A stretch of DNA of 36,369 nucleotides from a virus. Both the position numbers and the translations under genes were made by a program. The notes below the pieces were generated by a model, which was not told where the DNA came from, ran no database searches, and was given only the letters and a program-made list of their open reading frames with translations. Location of the stretch: positions 1-36,369 of IMG/VR virus record IMGVR_UViG_3300045125_000108. One strand, written 5' to 3'. Shown piece after piece: positions 9,893 through 19,227 of the stretch; position 1 is the stretch's first letter; each line of letters starts with the position of its first letter.

Positions 9893-10210
9893 TCAGATAG
9901 TGCCTGAATCAAAAGTTAAAGCAAATGATGAACTAGTTGGGGAACCGCCATCAGCCATTTTTGTAGCTTCAGTGATAACCCCTTCTCCACCAACAGAATA
10001 TATTGGTGCGCCATCATAATCGATGGCTAAATCAATATCATTAAATCCCATATCATTTGAATCTGATATATCAATCCATTGACCATTGACTTGAATTCTT
10101 AATTTATTATTTTCTGTATTAAATACGAGGGCACTGAGCCTAGTGTAACCTGTTCAGATTGAACTACAAGGTTGTTCTTTACCTTAAAATCTTTATTCTG
10201 TTGTTGACAC
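9893..10210 (-). CDS. small fibre-related protein, frameshifted
   Basis: A protein of about 105 residues. It begins STTNKDFKVKNNLVVQSEQV, a clear relative of the N-terminus of the next fibre gene (VNKNFRIKNGLVVEG), then has LRIQVNGQWIDISDSND and a glycine-rich end, FALTFDSGTI-stop. It looks like an entry domain with almost nothing attached, perhaps a truncated fibre or a cap protein. A GTG at 10208-10210 is the best start, after GGGGGA. Frames break near 10130 and 10195. The upstream palindrome at 10235 separates it from the preceding gene. Confidence 0.5.
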
Positions 10211-10234
10211 GAGTTCAGTATCCCCCGAATTTTA

Positions 10235-10256
10235 GGTGGGGTTTTAAAACCCCACC
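10235..10256. terminator. perfect 22-bp palindrome, terminator-like
   Basis: GGTGGGGTTTT is followed directly by its own reverse complement, AAAACCCCACC. On the minus strand it sits after the stop of the 10317-12026 fibre gene and before the next start, and U/A-rich sequence flanks it on both sides. It may stop or process late transcripts in either direction. Confidence 0.6.
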
Positions 10257-10316
10257 AATTAATTATTTAGTTTTATGAACCGATTAAGGTTCCAGCTACA
10301 CACGACGGTGCTGTTA

Positions 10317-12026
10317 TTATTTAGCAGTTGTTACTCTAATTCTAATTTTATTGCTATCGTAATCGGCGGAAATTGTAGATAGAGATCCATTAGTTCCGAC
10401 CATTGCCATATTCAGTAAAGTGAATATTATCTGCTTGTATCACTTGTTACTACTAACTTCTGATAACTCTGTATGTGTACCTGCTGCAACTTTTACAGTA
10501 AAATTTAGCAGATGTAAATCCATTATGGTTCCATTGATAAGCAGTTACTGTAGAAGCAGTTGGTACAGATATGGATGATGAAATTCTTTGCAATTCCATT
10601 AAAATCAATTGCTGCATAGTACTGTTGTTCAGCTACTGCATTACCAGCTAGATATTGCTGAATCTGTATAGGATTCAGCACTTGCAGATTGCATCTAATT
10701 CTGACTTGGTCTACATATTGCTTTGTAGCAGCATGTAGGGCATTGTACTGGATCAGCATTAAGAGTTAATGCTCCAGTCATTGTGTCGCCAGACTTAGCT
10801 ACCTTTTCAGATAAACCAGTTGTTACTGTTGTAACAAAATTAGCATCGTCACCAATAGCAGCAGCTAATTCATTTAAAGTGTCTAACAACGCTGGAGCTG
10901 CATCAACAAGATCTGCAACCTCTTGATCAACATACGCCTTTGTTGCAATTACATCGAGTGTCAACAGAAAATTCACCAGTTGAGCTGTTGTAATCTAAAT
11001 CCATTCCCAGCGCTTACTGCTCCACGAGCACGTGAATCCTGATAATATAAGTTGAAGAACCCTCTTCAATGTCATCTGTATCAAGAGCGTTAATTGCACT
11101 ATCTGTATAAGATTGTGCATTTCCTTCTGCTGTGGATGCTGCGCCATATGAATCATATGTGTTTAGCAGTTACATTTATAATACCGTCTGCAGAGTTATA
11201 TGTAATTCCTGTTCCAGCTGACACGGCATTTCTTGCACGACCATTTGTAAAGTATAGATTTGAAGAACCTTCTTCAATATCGTCTGTATCAAGTGCATTA
11301 ATTGCATTTGTAATTGCATTATTTCTATTTGTTACCTCTGTAGAAATTGCAGAATTAATTGCACTGTTTCTATCTGTTACTTCTGTAGAAATTGCAGAAT
11401 CTGTATATCCATTTGCTGCAGACTCAGCAGCATCTGCTGCATTATCAGCATATGTTTTTGTTGCAATTGTATTATCTACAGATACAACACCAGTTGTATT
11501 ATCGTAAGATATTCCTGTTCCGCCTGAAATTGCTTGACGTGCACGAGATTCTGTAAAATACAGGCGTGTAATACCTTCTGCTAAATCATCTGTTGTTGAA
11601 TCGGCTACACCATTTTCTGCAGTAATTGTAAGATTATTTGAACCATCTTTTGTAATTACTATATTTGTTTTGATTTGAATTTACTAAAAGATCTGCTGCC
11701 TCAGATTTTGCACGTGCAGCTGTATAATAAAGATTTGAGCCTTCTGACAAATCATCTGTAGTGTGATTTGCTAAACTTGAAACTGTTCCAGTTACGTCAC
11801 CAACTAAATCAGCTGTTATTGTGCCAGCTGAAAAATTGCCAGATGCGTCTCTTTTAACTACAGAGTTTGCAGTATTGGCAGAAGTAGCTGTACCTCCAAT
11901 GAGGTCTATAATATAATTTTGATCTGCTGAAGCCTTGGTTAAAATATCATAACCGTTGACTGTAGCTGTACTGCCTTCGACTACAAGGCCATTTTTAATT
12001 CTAAAGTTTTTGTTTACTGTTGCCAC
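10317..12026 (-). CDS. tail fibre protein, frameshifted
   Basis: About 570 residues. The GTG start at 12024-12026 (MATVNKNFRIKNGLVVEGST) is fixed by AGGAGG 8 nt upstream. Then follow several copies of the phage-fibre module DDxxEGxxxLYFTxxRAR, TGITYNSADG-type strands, STEVTDRNSAINSAI heptads, IATKAYVDQEVADLVDAAPA, and MTGALTLNADP with AATKQYVD. The C-terminus ends IRVTTAK-stop, a frequent ending of these proteins. Breaks near 10400-10760, 10960-11170 and 11660 look like read errors. It is a modular adhesin paralogous to the giant fibre gene downstream. Confidence 0.7.
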
Positions 12027-12042
12027 CCTGACAACCTCCTAG

Positions 12043-12956
12043 TTAAGCTTTAAGCGCAGTCCGAACAAATCTTGCTGTAACAGCAGAATTTGTAGGAGTT
12101 ACGCATAAACTAATTATACCTGCATTTAATTCAAAAGTGACGGAAGCAAGATTATTTAAGGTATTTGAGATAATATTACTTTCTGATACGTTTATATCAG
12201 TACCATCGTTTAATAGCAAGAAGTCTGATGTATGATATTCAGACCCTCTTGATATTTGAAGATTATATTTAATTGTTCTATACACTGATGCCGACCATGT
12301 GTCTACGGCTGTTTTATTTTCTATGCCTGTTATAGTAAGGTCGTTGTTGCCATCTAATCCAAGAAGTTCTAGTGTTGAATCTGATTGATTGTCTAAATTC
12401 AAAAGTTGAGCTTCAATTTGATTTAATCTTATAATCAATAGAATTAGGATCAGAAGATCCATCTATACCAATTTTTGTTTCTATAGCTTCTATTGCGTCA
12501 TTTACATTTCCGTGTAAAGATGCATGTCCAGCCATGCTGTCTGTACCTTGTGGATTATTTAAATTATCTAATCCATCTGGAAAACTAGTTGCACAATTTC
12601 TCCTCCGTCTAACAATGTTAATTCTGAATAAGATGCATTGTTAATTATTGAATTTGGAGCTCCACCATCAACTCCAATTATAACAGGAATTTCTTCCTGC
12701 ACAGACTGATTTTCATTAAATTCATCAAATTTAATTTTTTTCTTGAATATCAATAGTATGAACATCTCCATCATATGCTATGTGTATGCATGTAAAAAGG
12801 TGTTGGATCTGTATTTTGTGAAAGAATAATCCAAGTAGTTCCATTATGAATTTTTAAGGCTTTATCCGTTGTATTAAAAAACACATCGCCTTCCGACCCA
12901 AGTGGATCGGAGGCCAATGTGGTTAAATTAAGTAAAGACTTAAATTTTCTTGACAT
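12043..12956 (-). CDS. tail fibre or fibre-tip protein, frameshifted
   Basis: About 300 residues. The N-terminus MSRKFKSLLNLTTLASDP is followed by GDVFFNTTDKALKIHNG, a short beta module also present in the neighbouring fibre gene. The C-terminal 90 residues (DTWSASVYRTIKYNLQISRG through ARFVRTALKA) match a beta-sandwich tip that I know from many marine and freshwater phage structural proteins. The start overlaps the end of the upstream 677-residue gene by 17 bases, so translation is probably coupled. Frames break near 12465, 12590 and 12745. The module order suggests attachment at the N-terminus and binding at the tip. Confidence 0.65.
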
Positions 12957-14973
12957 GTTTATCTTCTACTATTGCTACTCTATACTCATTTGTTGCTGGC
13001 GCTTCAGCAAATTTTATTGTTATGACAGATGTTGATGTATGTTCTATATCTGCTTCAACCTGTGCATAGACTTCATTGTTTTCAAATATTTGAACTGTTA
13101 CATCTTTTGTACCTAAATTATGTGTGACAGCATATGAAGTTGCGACTCCATTTCCAATATTTGTTACAAATTTTCTTGCAATTGAATGATAGTGAGAACC
13201 ATCATTTGTTAGAGTCCATTCATCTGATGTTTCATTCCATAATAACTGAACATCATTTTCTGTTCCACGATGTACCTTAATTCCAGCATCTACTGTTGGA
13301 GCTTGATCCTCTGGCATATCGCTATTTAAATTAATTACATTGTCAGATATATTAACTTGAGTTGTATTAACAGAGTTAATTGATCCAGTAACATTTAAGT
13401 TACCGTCAATCTGAACATTGCCTGTTGTATGTAAAGATGATGCTGTTAATTCACCAGTAATTGTTACATTGTCTGGTAATCCAATTGTTACATCATTACC
13501 AATTTTAGAAACTTCTACTTCATCTTCTGTTCCGTAAAATGTTAATAATGAATCTGAAACTTGAGAATCAACATAAGCTTTAGTTGCAGCATCTTGGTTT
13601 GCTGTAGGATCTGTAAGGTTTATAATCTTGTTTGAATTTGCATCCAAATTAGAAGATAGTTGTGTCCCTGTTCCTAACGCTTTATTTGTTAATGTTTGGT
13701 TAGATTCTTCAGTAACAATTCTATCTCCATATACAGTTGCATAACCGTCTGGTTGCAACTCTATATTTCCATTTGCTGTAGATAATTGTAAATTGTTATT
13801 AGCAGTAATATAGAAATTATTTCCATCTACATCGATTGTGCTATCGTTTGAACCATCATTAAATTTTAAAGCATCTGAAATTGTTTTATTGCTTAAAGTT
13901 TGTGAATCTGTTGTACCAACAACATTGCCAGTAATACCATGGACATCTGATGTTGATGAGTTATGATTTGATAACTGTGTATCTACATATTCTTTATTTA
14001 CAGCATCTTTATCATCCGTTGGATCTCCCACCCAGTGGATTTGATACCCATCCGCATCTAATGCGCTTCCAAGGCTTGTATTAGAGCCTAAAACTTTATT
14101 GGTTAATGTTTGCGAATCTGTTGTTCCTACAACATTACCAGTTACTCCGTGTACTCCAGAAATTTCATTATTATGATCTGTAATAGCATCTGTAAGATCT
14201 TGTGGATTTACTGATATTTGAACCCAGGATGTACCATTATCAATGTAAAGTGTTTGTGTATCTGTAGCTACGTATAGTATGCCACCTTTTGATGCTGAGG
14301 GTCTATTTGCTAAAAGACCGTATTTTGTTGCACCGCCTGCAATCCATTGTGTACCATCGTAGAAACGAGTTTCTTTTGCTGCGGTATTATAATAAATCTG
14401 ACCTGCGACTGGCGAAGATGGGTCGGAAGACAGATTTTGTAATCTAGCATTTAGCAACTCATTTTTATTGAGGTCTAAACTAACTAAAATTTTCTTGCCA
14501 TTTCTTTCTCCTTTTATGACAAATATGCTTTCCCAGGAAAAGGGTTGCGCCATCGTCAGTGTTATTTTATTTGCTGTTACATATTCAATTCCAGTCTCGA
14601 CCAACTCATTTGTACTATCTTTGATAGTAACATTTGGGTAAAAGTTTAAATCATGCTGTAAATCAATATAGTAATACTCATTTGTTTCATCATATTGAAC
14701 TTGACTAATTTCCCAGCTTAAAACTCTTGCATAGTCTGATGCTGGGTCTTGAAGTAAAAAGTTTGTTGCTCCACTCCATGTAGTTTCAGAGATTTTTGGC
14801 CCATAGAATCTTGTAGTAGAAATATCATAATAAAAATCTCCAATATAACCTAAATTATTAGAAGGTGCACCAGTTCCATTCAAAATGGTACGCCCTCTAG
14901 GTCCTTGAGGTCCTGGAGTTGATACTATAACTTTGTTTTTATTTTCTGTTACTATTATTTTTTCATTAGCCAT
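12940..14973 (-). CDS. tail fibre protein, intact, 677 residues
   Basis: Unbroken. Residues 18-27 hold a tiny collagen-like stretch (PGPQGPRG). There follow two FYDG/YIDNGTSW beta modules (about 190-250), two near-identical VHGxTGNVVGTTDSQTL modules (about 268-360), [18 protein letters not shown], a strand-rich NVTGSINSVNTTQVNISDN shaft, and a C-terminal 75-residue domain (ARKFVTNIGNGVATSYAVTH to YRVAIVEDKHVKKI) found at the end of many phage fibres. Its ATG shares one base with the stop of the baseplate-like gene. This is the best-read fibre of the set and a good reference for the broken ones. Confidence 0.85.
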   Translation of the reverse strand: MANEKIIVTENKNKVIVSTPGPQGPRGRTILNGTGAPSNNLGYIGDFYYDISTTRFYGPKISETTWSGATNFLLQDPASDYARVLSWEISQVQYDETNEYYYIDLQHDLNFYPNVTIKDSTNELVETGIEYVTANKITLTMAQPFSWESIFVIKGERNGKKILVSLDLNKNELLNARLQNLSSDPSSPVAGQIYYNTAAKETRFYDGTQWIAGGATKYGLLANRPSASKGGILYVATDTQTLYIDNGTSWVQISVNPQDLTDAITDHNNEISGVHGVTGNVVGTTDSQTLTNKVLGSNTSLGSALDADGYQIHWVGDPTDDKDAVNKEYVDTQLSNHNSSTSDVHGITGNVVGTTDSQTLSNKTISDALKFNDGSNDSTIDVDGNNFYITANNNLQLSTANGNIELQPDGYATVYGDRIVTEESNQTLTNKALGTGTQLSSNLDANSNKIINLTDPTANQDAATKAYVDSQVSDSLLTFYGTEDEVEVSKIGNDVTIGLPDNVTITGELTASSLHTTGNVQIDGNLNVTGSINSVNTTQVNISDNVINLNSDMPEDQAPTVDAGIKVHRGTENDVQLLWNETSDEWTLTNDGSHYHSIARKFVTNIGNGVATSYAVTHNLGTKDVTVQIFENNEVYAQVEADIEHTSTSVITIKFAEAPATNEYRVAIVEDKHVKKI

Positions 14974-15368
14974 TATATAGTTACCGACCTACTCAAAGTC
15001 ATAAAGCCTTCCACAATTTTGATCTTGTTTCCATTGGAATCAACAACCATAACGTCATATGATGATTTAGGATAAAATAGCTTATTGGTTTGAGTAGGGG
15101 TAATTACTATTTCTAATGTGCCAGTTGGGCCATCTATCGTAATACCGCCAACAGGTGATGTTAGTGTAAAAGCTAATTTGCTTCCACCCTTTGTATCTCT
15201 AACCTGCATTTTTGCGGTTGCGCCAGTAAGATCGATGGGTGTAATCTCATCATCTTCTGTGTATTGAACCTTAAATTTGAAAGTGGTATTTTGATCCACT
15301 TCCCAATTTTTGTACTGCCATTTGCTAAAGTCTCCTAATTGGAAAAGCTCTTGTGACAATTTTATCAC
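14973..15368 (-). CDS. baseplate/fibre-associated Ig-like protein
   Basis: 131 residues, intact. The stretch TPIDLTGATAKMQVRD, then GGITIDGPTGTLEIVITPTQ and YDVMVVDSNGNKIKIVEGF, is the signature of small beta-sandwich proteins encoded with tail fibres (BppU-N-like/DUF2479-like, from memory). The likely role is to join fibres to the baseplate. The GTG start at 15366-15368 is supported by GAAAGG 5-6 nt upstream and by the conserved first residues. It is coupled by TAATG to the 677-residue fibre gene, so the two are made together. Confidence 0.75.
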   Translation of the reverse strand: MIKLSQELFQLGDFSKWQYKNWEVDQNTTFKFKVQYTEDDEITPIDLTGATAKMQVRDTKGGSKLAFTLTSPVGGITIDGPTGTLEIVITPTQTNKLFYPKSSYDVMVVDSNGNKIKIVEGFMTLSRSVTI

Positions 15369-15398
15369 AAGAGCCTTTCTAATCTAGTTGGCTAGATA

Positions 15399-15606
15399 TT
15401 ACTTCTTTTTAAATCCAAATGCTGGTTCGTTTGTATTTAATGCCTTTAAAATTACTGGAACAATAGCTGCAATTCCACCCTTAATCAAATCTCCAGGATC
15501 TGTATTTCCAGTCATATACAGAGCAAGGACGGCTGAAACAAAAAGCTCTTCCATAAGTTGATAATGCTGCTAATACTTGTTCTAACATTTTATTTAAATC
15601 TTTCAT
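15399..15606 (-). CDS. holin-like small membrane protein, one frameshift
   Basis: 69 residues after removing one extra base in a T-run near 15555. It reads MKDLNKMLEQVLAALSTYGRA, then a hydrophobic segment (LFVSAVLALYMTG), a short TDPGDLIKG turn, a second hydrophobic segment (GIAAIVPVILKAL) and a charged tail (FGFKKK). Two membrane helices, small size and a basic C-terminus fit a phage holin or a virion-release membrane protein. ATG 15606 follows AGGAGG. A lysozyme-like gene lies 2.2 kb away on the other strand. Confidence 0.6.
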
Positions 15607-15618
15607 ATATCCTCCTAT

Positions 15619-15639
15619 TTCTGAGTACTTTACTCAGAA
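15619..15639. terminator. hairpin between reductase and holin-like gene
   Basis: A perfect 9-bp stem, TTCTGAGTA / TACTCAGAA, with loop CTT. It lacks a clear U-run on the minus strand, so it may be an RNA-processing or partial termination site that tunes expression of the holin-like gene after the reductase. Confidence 0.45.
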
Positions 15640-15670
15640 TTATGGGCTGACCCACAAATTTATTATACTA

Positions 15671-17605
15671 CTATGCTGTAATATCTACAAGTTCACAATT
15701 CCCATCAGATGTACAGGCTAGTGTTTGAGTACCGCTTGTACCATCTTCTGTTTCATAAAAAGATAAGTCTTCCCAACGAATTGAAGACGGCATCTTGGCA
15801 AGAAGCTCTAAATATTCTGTTTCAGTAACCTCTTGATACGGAGCCTGTTTATACGAATGGTCTGAATGTGGTAAAAATGAAATACCTGATACTTCATCAA
15901 AGTGCTTATACACCCACGCACCAACTTCCATCCATTCATCTTCTTTAACTGAAACTGTAATTGAAGGTTTATGTTCGCACCATGAACGCTGATAAACAAG
16001 CCATGTATTTAAATGATCAATAGCGGTAAGATGATCTCTTGTAATTGCTCCTTCTGGTGCTTTTACTGGAAATGAAAATACATAAGTATCATTTGGCTTC
16101 ATAAAATCATCTTCTACAGGAATCCCAACTTCTTTTAAAAATGTAGATAAAGGATCTTTCTTGTCTCCACGTACTGTACGAATATAATAATCTGAATGCC
16201 ATGCATGCATACCTGAAGAAACTCCAACTAATTGAGAAACTGTACCTGAAGGCTTTACACAAGTAATAGCGGCAGATTCATTAATACCAATCTTGACTGC
16301 TTCTTCTTTATTAGTTTCTCTAGCATATTCACGAAGGCTTTCTAGTGTTTCTGCTAGCTTTTTTAAGATCTTGTTTTCCTGAAAAAATTTGTTTCCAAAC
16401 TGTCCAGTTAAAGATACTCCTAATAGACGTTCTTCTTCTGTATTATCCTTCCAAATTTTACGAAGGTATTTAAAGTCTGTAAGAGTAGATTGCCAAGTTC
16501 CGAGAATAGTTGCTAGTCTTACTTTTTCCGCCACAGTCTCTGGGGTATCTGATTCTCGAATGACAACTTCGGATAGATTACAGAACTGATAAGGTCTAAG
16601 GATAATTTCTGAGCATGGGTTAGTTCCATAATGGATTTCTTCGCTTCTACGACCCCATCGAGATGCCTGCTTTTGTGCTGCTGCAACATTGTATATGCCA
16701 CGCTCACCTGATTTTGAATCATATAAATTCTTCCATTCAGCAATAAACTGTTCCATTTCTGGTTTACGAGAATATGCTACTGAGTTATTTGATAAAGCAC
16801 GTTGTGAATTTTGTTCCCACCAGTTTCCTGATTTTGCCGCTGCCATTTCAATATCATTAATATTAGATAATGAAATCATTGCAGAACGACGTACACCACC
16901 AACAACTACAACTTCGCCAATCTTACACATTATATCGTGAGCCTCAATAGGTTTCAACTGACGACCTGCTGCAGCTTTAAGCTTTGCAATTGTAAAATCA
17001 AAAAGGTTAATTAAAGGTTGTGGTCCTGAAGAACGACCACCCATTGTCTTAAGACGTGCTCCTGCTGGACGAAGTTTAGATACATCAATAGAAGGAATCT
17101 GTCCAGCCCAAAGCATGGCAAGAAGTTCACGGTATGCTTTTGCCCAACCAGTCTTTGAATCTTCAACTACAATAATTGTTGTTGACTTCTCAAATGATTC
17201 TGGGACGGGAGGAAGCTTATTAACGTACTTGTATTCAACAGAAAACCCTACACCAGTTCCACACATAAGAATATACATTGTTTCATCAAATGAACGTGGT
17301 GAATCTACTGGAACAAATGAGCAGTTGTATCCTGCTACATGGTCTCTTGAAAGAGCAGCACCTGCAGTCATAACTGCTCTCATAGATGGCATAACATTAC
17401 GTTCATATACCGCATTCTTTAAATCTTCTATAAGTTTAGAATTTGGCTTATATTCATAATTCACGAAAAGGTGATCTAACATAAATGAAAAATAACGATC
17501 TACTGTTTCGCCCCATTTTTCACGACGGTTTTCTTCTGGTATCCATCTTGCATATCGTGATAATGCAATAAAGTTTTCATACGGGTTTTCAATATTTTTT
17601 GACAT
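15671..17605 (-). CDS. rtpR: adenosylcobalamin-dependent (class II) ribonucleoside-triphosphate reductase, monomeric
   Basis: Reduces ribonucleoside triphosphates to deoxy forms with cobalamin as radical source, feeding phage DNA synthesis without oxygen dependence. 644 residues, somewhat shorter than typical family members. Seen: the first redox cysteine in AGYNCSFVPVDSPRSFD, a substrate loop CGTGVGFSVEY, the active-site Asn-Cys-Glu in GTNPCSEIILRP, PSGTVSQLVGVSSGMH, and the C-terminal cysteine pair in ACTSDGNCEL that re-reduces the active site. Intact, in the best-read part of the window. A purine-rich ribosome site (GAAGGAG) lies a little far (about 12 nt) from ATG 17605. The host or environment must supply B12. 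Confidence 0.93.
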   Translation of the reverse strand: MSKNIENPYENFIALSRYARWIPEENRREKWGETVDRYFSFMLDHLFVNYEYKPNSKLIEDLKNAVYERNVMPSMRAVMTAGAALSRDHVAGYNCSFVPVDSPRSFDETMYILMCGTGVGFSVEYKYVNKLPPVPESFEKSTTIIVVEDSKTGWAKAYRELLAMLWAGQIPSIDVSKLRPAGARLKTMGGRSSGPQPLINLFDFTIAKLKAAAGRQLKPIEAHDIMCKIGEVVVVGGVRRSAMISLSNINDIEMAAAKSGNWWEQNSQRALSNNSVAYSRKPEMEQFIAEWKNLYDSKSGERGIYNVAAAQKQASRWGRRSEEIHYGTNPCSEIILRPYQFCNLSEVVIRESDTPETVAEKVRLATILGTWQSTLTDFKYLRKIWKDNTEEERLLGVSLTGQFGNKFFQENKILKKLAETLESLREYARETNKEEAVKIGINESAAITCVKPSGTVSQLVGVSSGMHAWHSDYYIRTVRGDKKDPLSTFLKEVGIPVEDDFMKPNDTYVFSFPVKAPEGAITRDHLTAIDHLNTWLVYQRSWCEHKPSITVSVKEDEWMEVGAWVYKHFDEVSGISFLPHSDHSYKQAPYQEVTETEYLELLAKMPSSIRWEDLSFYETEDGTSGTQTLACTSDGNCELVDITA

Positions 17606-17660
17606 TTTGATATAAATCTCCTTCTCCGCCTTGCGGTTAATAAAAAATGAATAGGTACCA

Positions 17661-17669
17661 ATTCTACCA
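17661..17669 (-). promoter_or_regulatory. extended -10 promoter before the reductase
   Basis: The minus strand reads TGGTAGAAT, identical to the element before oxygenase 2, about 55 nt from the reductase ATG. It would drive the leftward late block. Confidence 0.5.
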
Positions 17670-17726
17670 AAAATAAATATAGAAGGAAAGACTTTTTATT
17701 TTTTTTAATAGAAATAAATATAATTA

Positions 17727-17758
17727 TTAGTTAACTAAACTATTTATATTTTAGTTGA
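17727..17758. promoter_or_regulatory. palindromic operator candidate in the divergent region
   Basis: TTAGTTAACTAA is a perfect 12-bp palindrome, and a second half-copy (TTTAGTTGAC) faces it 9 nt on, just before the rightward -35. The site lies between two divergent promoters and is well placed to control both. The binding protein is unknown. Confidence 0.45.
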
Positions 17759-17763
17759 CTAAC

Positions 17764-17793
17764 TTGACATGTTCTATAAAACAATGTTATTAT
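17764..17793 (+). promoter_or_regulatory. sigma70-type promoter of the lysozyme operon
   Basis: A perfect TTGACA (17764-17769), a 17-18 nt spacer, and TTATTA or TATTAT at 17787-17793, then GGAGG at about 17814. This is a different architecture from the short-spaced promoters further right. Confidence 0.7.
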
Positions 17794-17826
17794 TATAGTT
17801 CGTTATCTCTAATGGAGGAAATGCCA

Positions 17827-18399
17827 ATGGAGAATGTAAAAGAAAAGTTCAGTGATTTAATACATCATTGGACAGCAATAGCAATACTAGTATTGTTTTT
17901 ATTCTCAGGAAAAGAAACTATACTACCTGCTGCTGAAGCTCTGACTGTAAAGCCAGAAATTACAACGCAGCAAGAAGAAAAACTGAAAAAAGAAACGCTG
18001 GAAAAATTCAGCAACACTGTATACAAACCATCTATATCTTTAACGGATAAAGAACTGGTTAACCTTCTAAAAGCAGTTGGTTTTGAAGGTAAAGCCCTTA
18101 AAATGGCTTGGGCCATTGCTAGAACGGAGTCTAACGGACGCCCTATGGCATATAATGGTAACAGGAAAACTGGAGACAGTTCCTACGGACTATTTCAGAT
18201 CAATATGCTAGGTACTCTTGGCTCAGATCGCAAAGAAAAGTTCGAACTGGATAGTAATTATTCATTATTCGATCCAGTAATTAACGCAGAGATAACGTAT
18301 TACATGACTAAAGGCGGAACAGACTGGTCAAGTTGGCCAAATTCTGTTAATAAAGCAAAAGAAATTGAGCATTCAATTTCCAAAGTAGTTAGGAGATAA
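17827..18399 (+). CDS. membrane-anchored lytic transglycosylase/lysozyme-like protein
   Basis: Cuts peptidoglycan, for host lysis or DNA entry. 190 residues. The N-terminus (about residues 13-37, TAIAILVLFLFSGKETILP) is a single membrane segment or signal-arrest sequence. A charged linker follows, then a lysozyme-fold domain: AWAIARTESNGRPMAYNG with the likely catalytic glutamate, TGDSSYGLFQINM, and INAEITYYMTKGGTDWSSWP, all typical of SLT-type and actinophage lysozyme-like domains. Start at ATG 17827 (MENVKEKF) with GGAGG 8 nt upstream. ATG 17821 is possible but too close to it. It heads an operon of five plus-strand genes ending at 19263. Confidence 0.8.
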   Translation: MENVKEKFSDLIHHWTAIAILVLFLFSGKETILPAAEALTVKPEITTQQEEKLKKETLEKFSNTVYKPSISLTDKELVNLLKAVGFEGKALKMAWAIARTESNGRPMAYNGNRKTGDSSYGLFQINMLGTLGSDRKEKFELDSNYSLFDPVINAEITYYMTKGGTDWSSWPNSVNKAKEIEHSISKVVRR

Positions 18400-18400
18400 A

Positions 18401-18610
18401 TTGAAGATACAGCTAGTGTCTAAATATTTATCTTTAGCAGAAGAGGGCCTTGTTCAAGAAATGGAATGTCCATTAGATCAAGGCCTTCTTATGCCAAATC
18501 TAAATGAAGTAGAAGAAATATTTTTATATTGCCTTTCTTGTAATTATAAAAAGGTTATTGGGTATAAATTATATAATCAAATGAAAGAAGCATTAAATGC
18601 CATTAAGTGA
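18401..18610 (+). CDS. small zinc-ribbon protein
   Basis: 69 residues starting at TTG 18401 with AGGAG 5 nt upstream, one base after the lysozyme-like stop. Cysteines in MECPLDQGLL and in FLYCLSCNY (C-x-x-C) form a probable zinc site. Short proteins with this CPxDxGLL...FLYCLxC pattern are frequent in actinophages and cyanophages, with no assigned function. It overlaps the next gene by 14 bases. Confidence 0.7.
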   Translation: MKIQLVSKYLSLAEEGLVQEMECPLDQGLLMPNLNEVEEIFLYCLSCNYKKVIGYKLYNQMKEALNAIK

Positions 18611-18806
18611 TGAGTTTAATTTAAATTTAAGAAAAGTAATTGCAAATTCAATTCCATGTGTTCATATGAATACTCTATTAATTTCAGAAAGAGTATTAAA
18701 TACTTTTAAAAAATATTTAATAGAATGTAAAGAAAATAATTTAAATACTATTGATGATATTTTATCTAATATGGAAAATAAAAATGGAACCTCAGAAAAC
18801 AAATAA
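18597..18806 (+). CDS. hypothetical small helical protein
   Basis: 69 residues (MPLSDEFNLNLRKVIAN to NGTSENK), predicted mostly helical, with no cysteine cluster or membrane segment. Family not recognised. It overlaps both neighbours, so its product is probably made by coupled translation. No good Shine-Dalgarno is seen, which supports coupling. Confidence 0.6.
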   Translation: MPLSDEFNLNLRKVIANSIPCVHMNTLLISERVLNTFKKYLIECKENNLNTIDDILSNMENKNGTSENK

Positions 18807-18999
18807 TTTGGAAGAAAATTTACCTATGGTTAGCTACATAATGCTGCATAGGGTTTATGATATATTAACATTAATTGCAGATATTTTATCTAAAGATGAA
18901 AATGATAGACAGAAAATTTCTAAAATGGTAGAATATCATAAAGAAGGATTTTTGCTTGGGCCCACCCCAGCATTTAGATCGGAGGACAATAATGAATAA
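18784..18999 (+). CDS. hypothetical small protein
   Basis: 71 residues from ATG 18784 (MEPQKTNNLEENLP), or fewer if ATG 18826 is used. Contains MLHRVYDILTLIADIL, an amphipathic helix, and a charged C-terminal half. No family recognised. It overlaps the previous gene by 23 bases and the next by 8, in the compact lysis operon. The function may relate to lysis timing, but nothing in the sequence shows it. Confidence 0.55.
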   Translation: MEPQKTNNLEENLPMVSYIMLHRVYDILTLIADILSKDENDRQKISKMVEYHKEGFLLGPTPAFRSEDNNE

Positions 19000-19183
19000 A
19001 GAATTATTGCTACAAATAATGACTGATTCTTTTAAGAAAGCAAATGTATCTTTAGCTGTGCAAAATGGAGCAAAGCAAGAAGAGGCTTCAAAATATGTTG
19101 AGGAAATGTCAAATATAATTTATAAATGCATGCATTCTGTGCTGGATGACTTGCTAGAGCATTTACCTGATTCTATAAAGTAG
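18992..19183 (+). CDS. hypothetical small helical protein
   Basis: 63 residues from ATG 18992, chosen because GGAGG lies 8 nt upstream; an upstream in-frame ATG lacks one. The sequence (MNKELLLQIMTDSFKKAN onward) is helical with an acidic C-terminal part ending LEHLPDSIK. It is the last gene before the terminator at 19228. No known domain seen. Confidence 0.65.
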   Translation: MNKELLLQIMTDSFKKANVSLAVQNGAKQEEASKYVEEMSNIIYKCMHSVLDDLLEHLPDSIK

Positions 19184-19227
19184 TATAGGTTGAGTAACAC
19201 TCCCTATATAGAGCACTAACGTGCTTG

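Noticed and set aside
16389-17459. Plus-strand frames opposite the ribonucleotide reductase
   Set aside because: The minus strand holds a complete, clearly recognised enzyme there.
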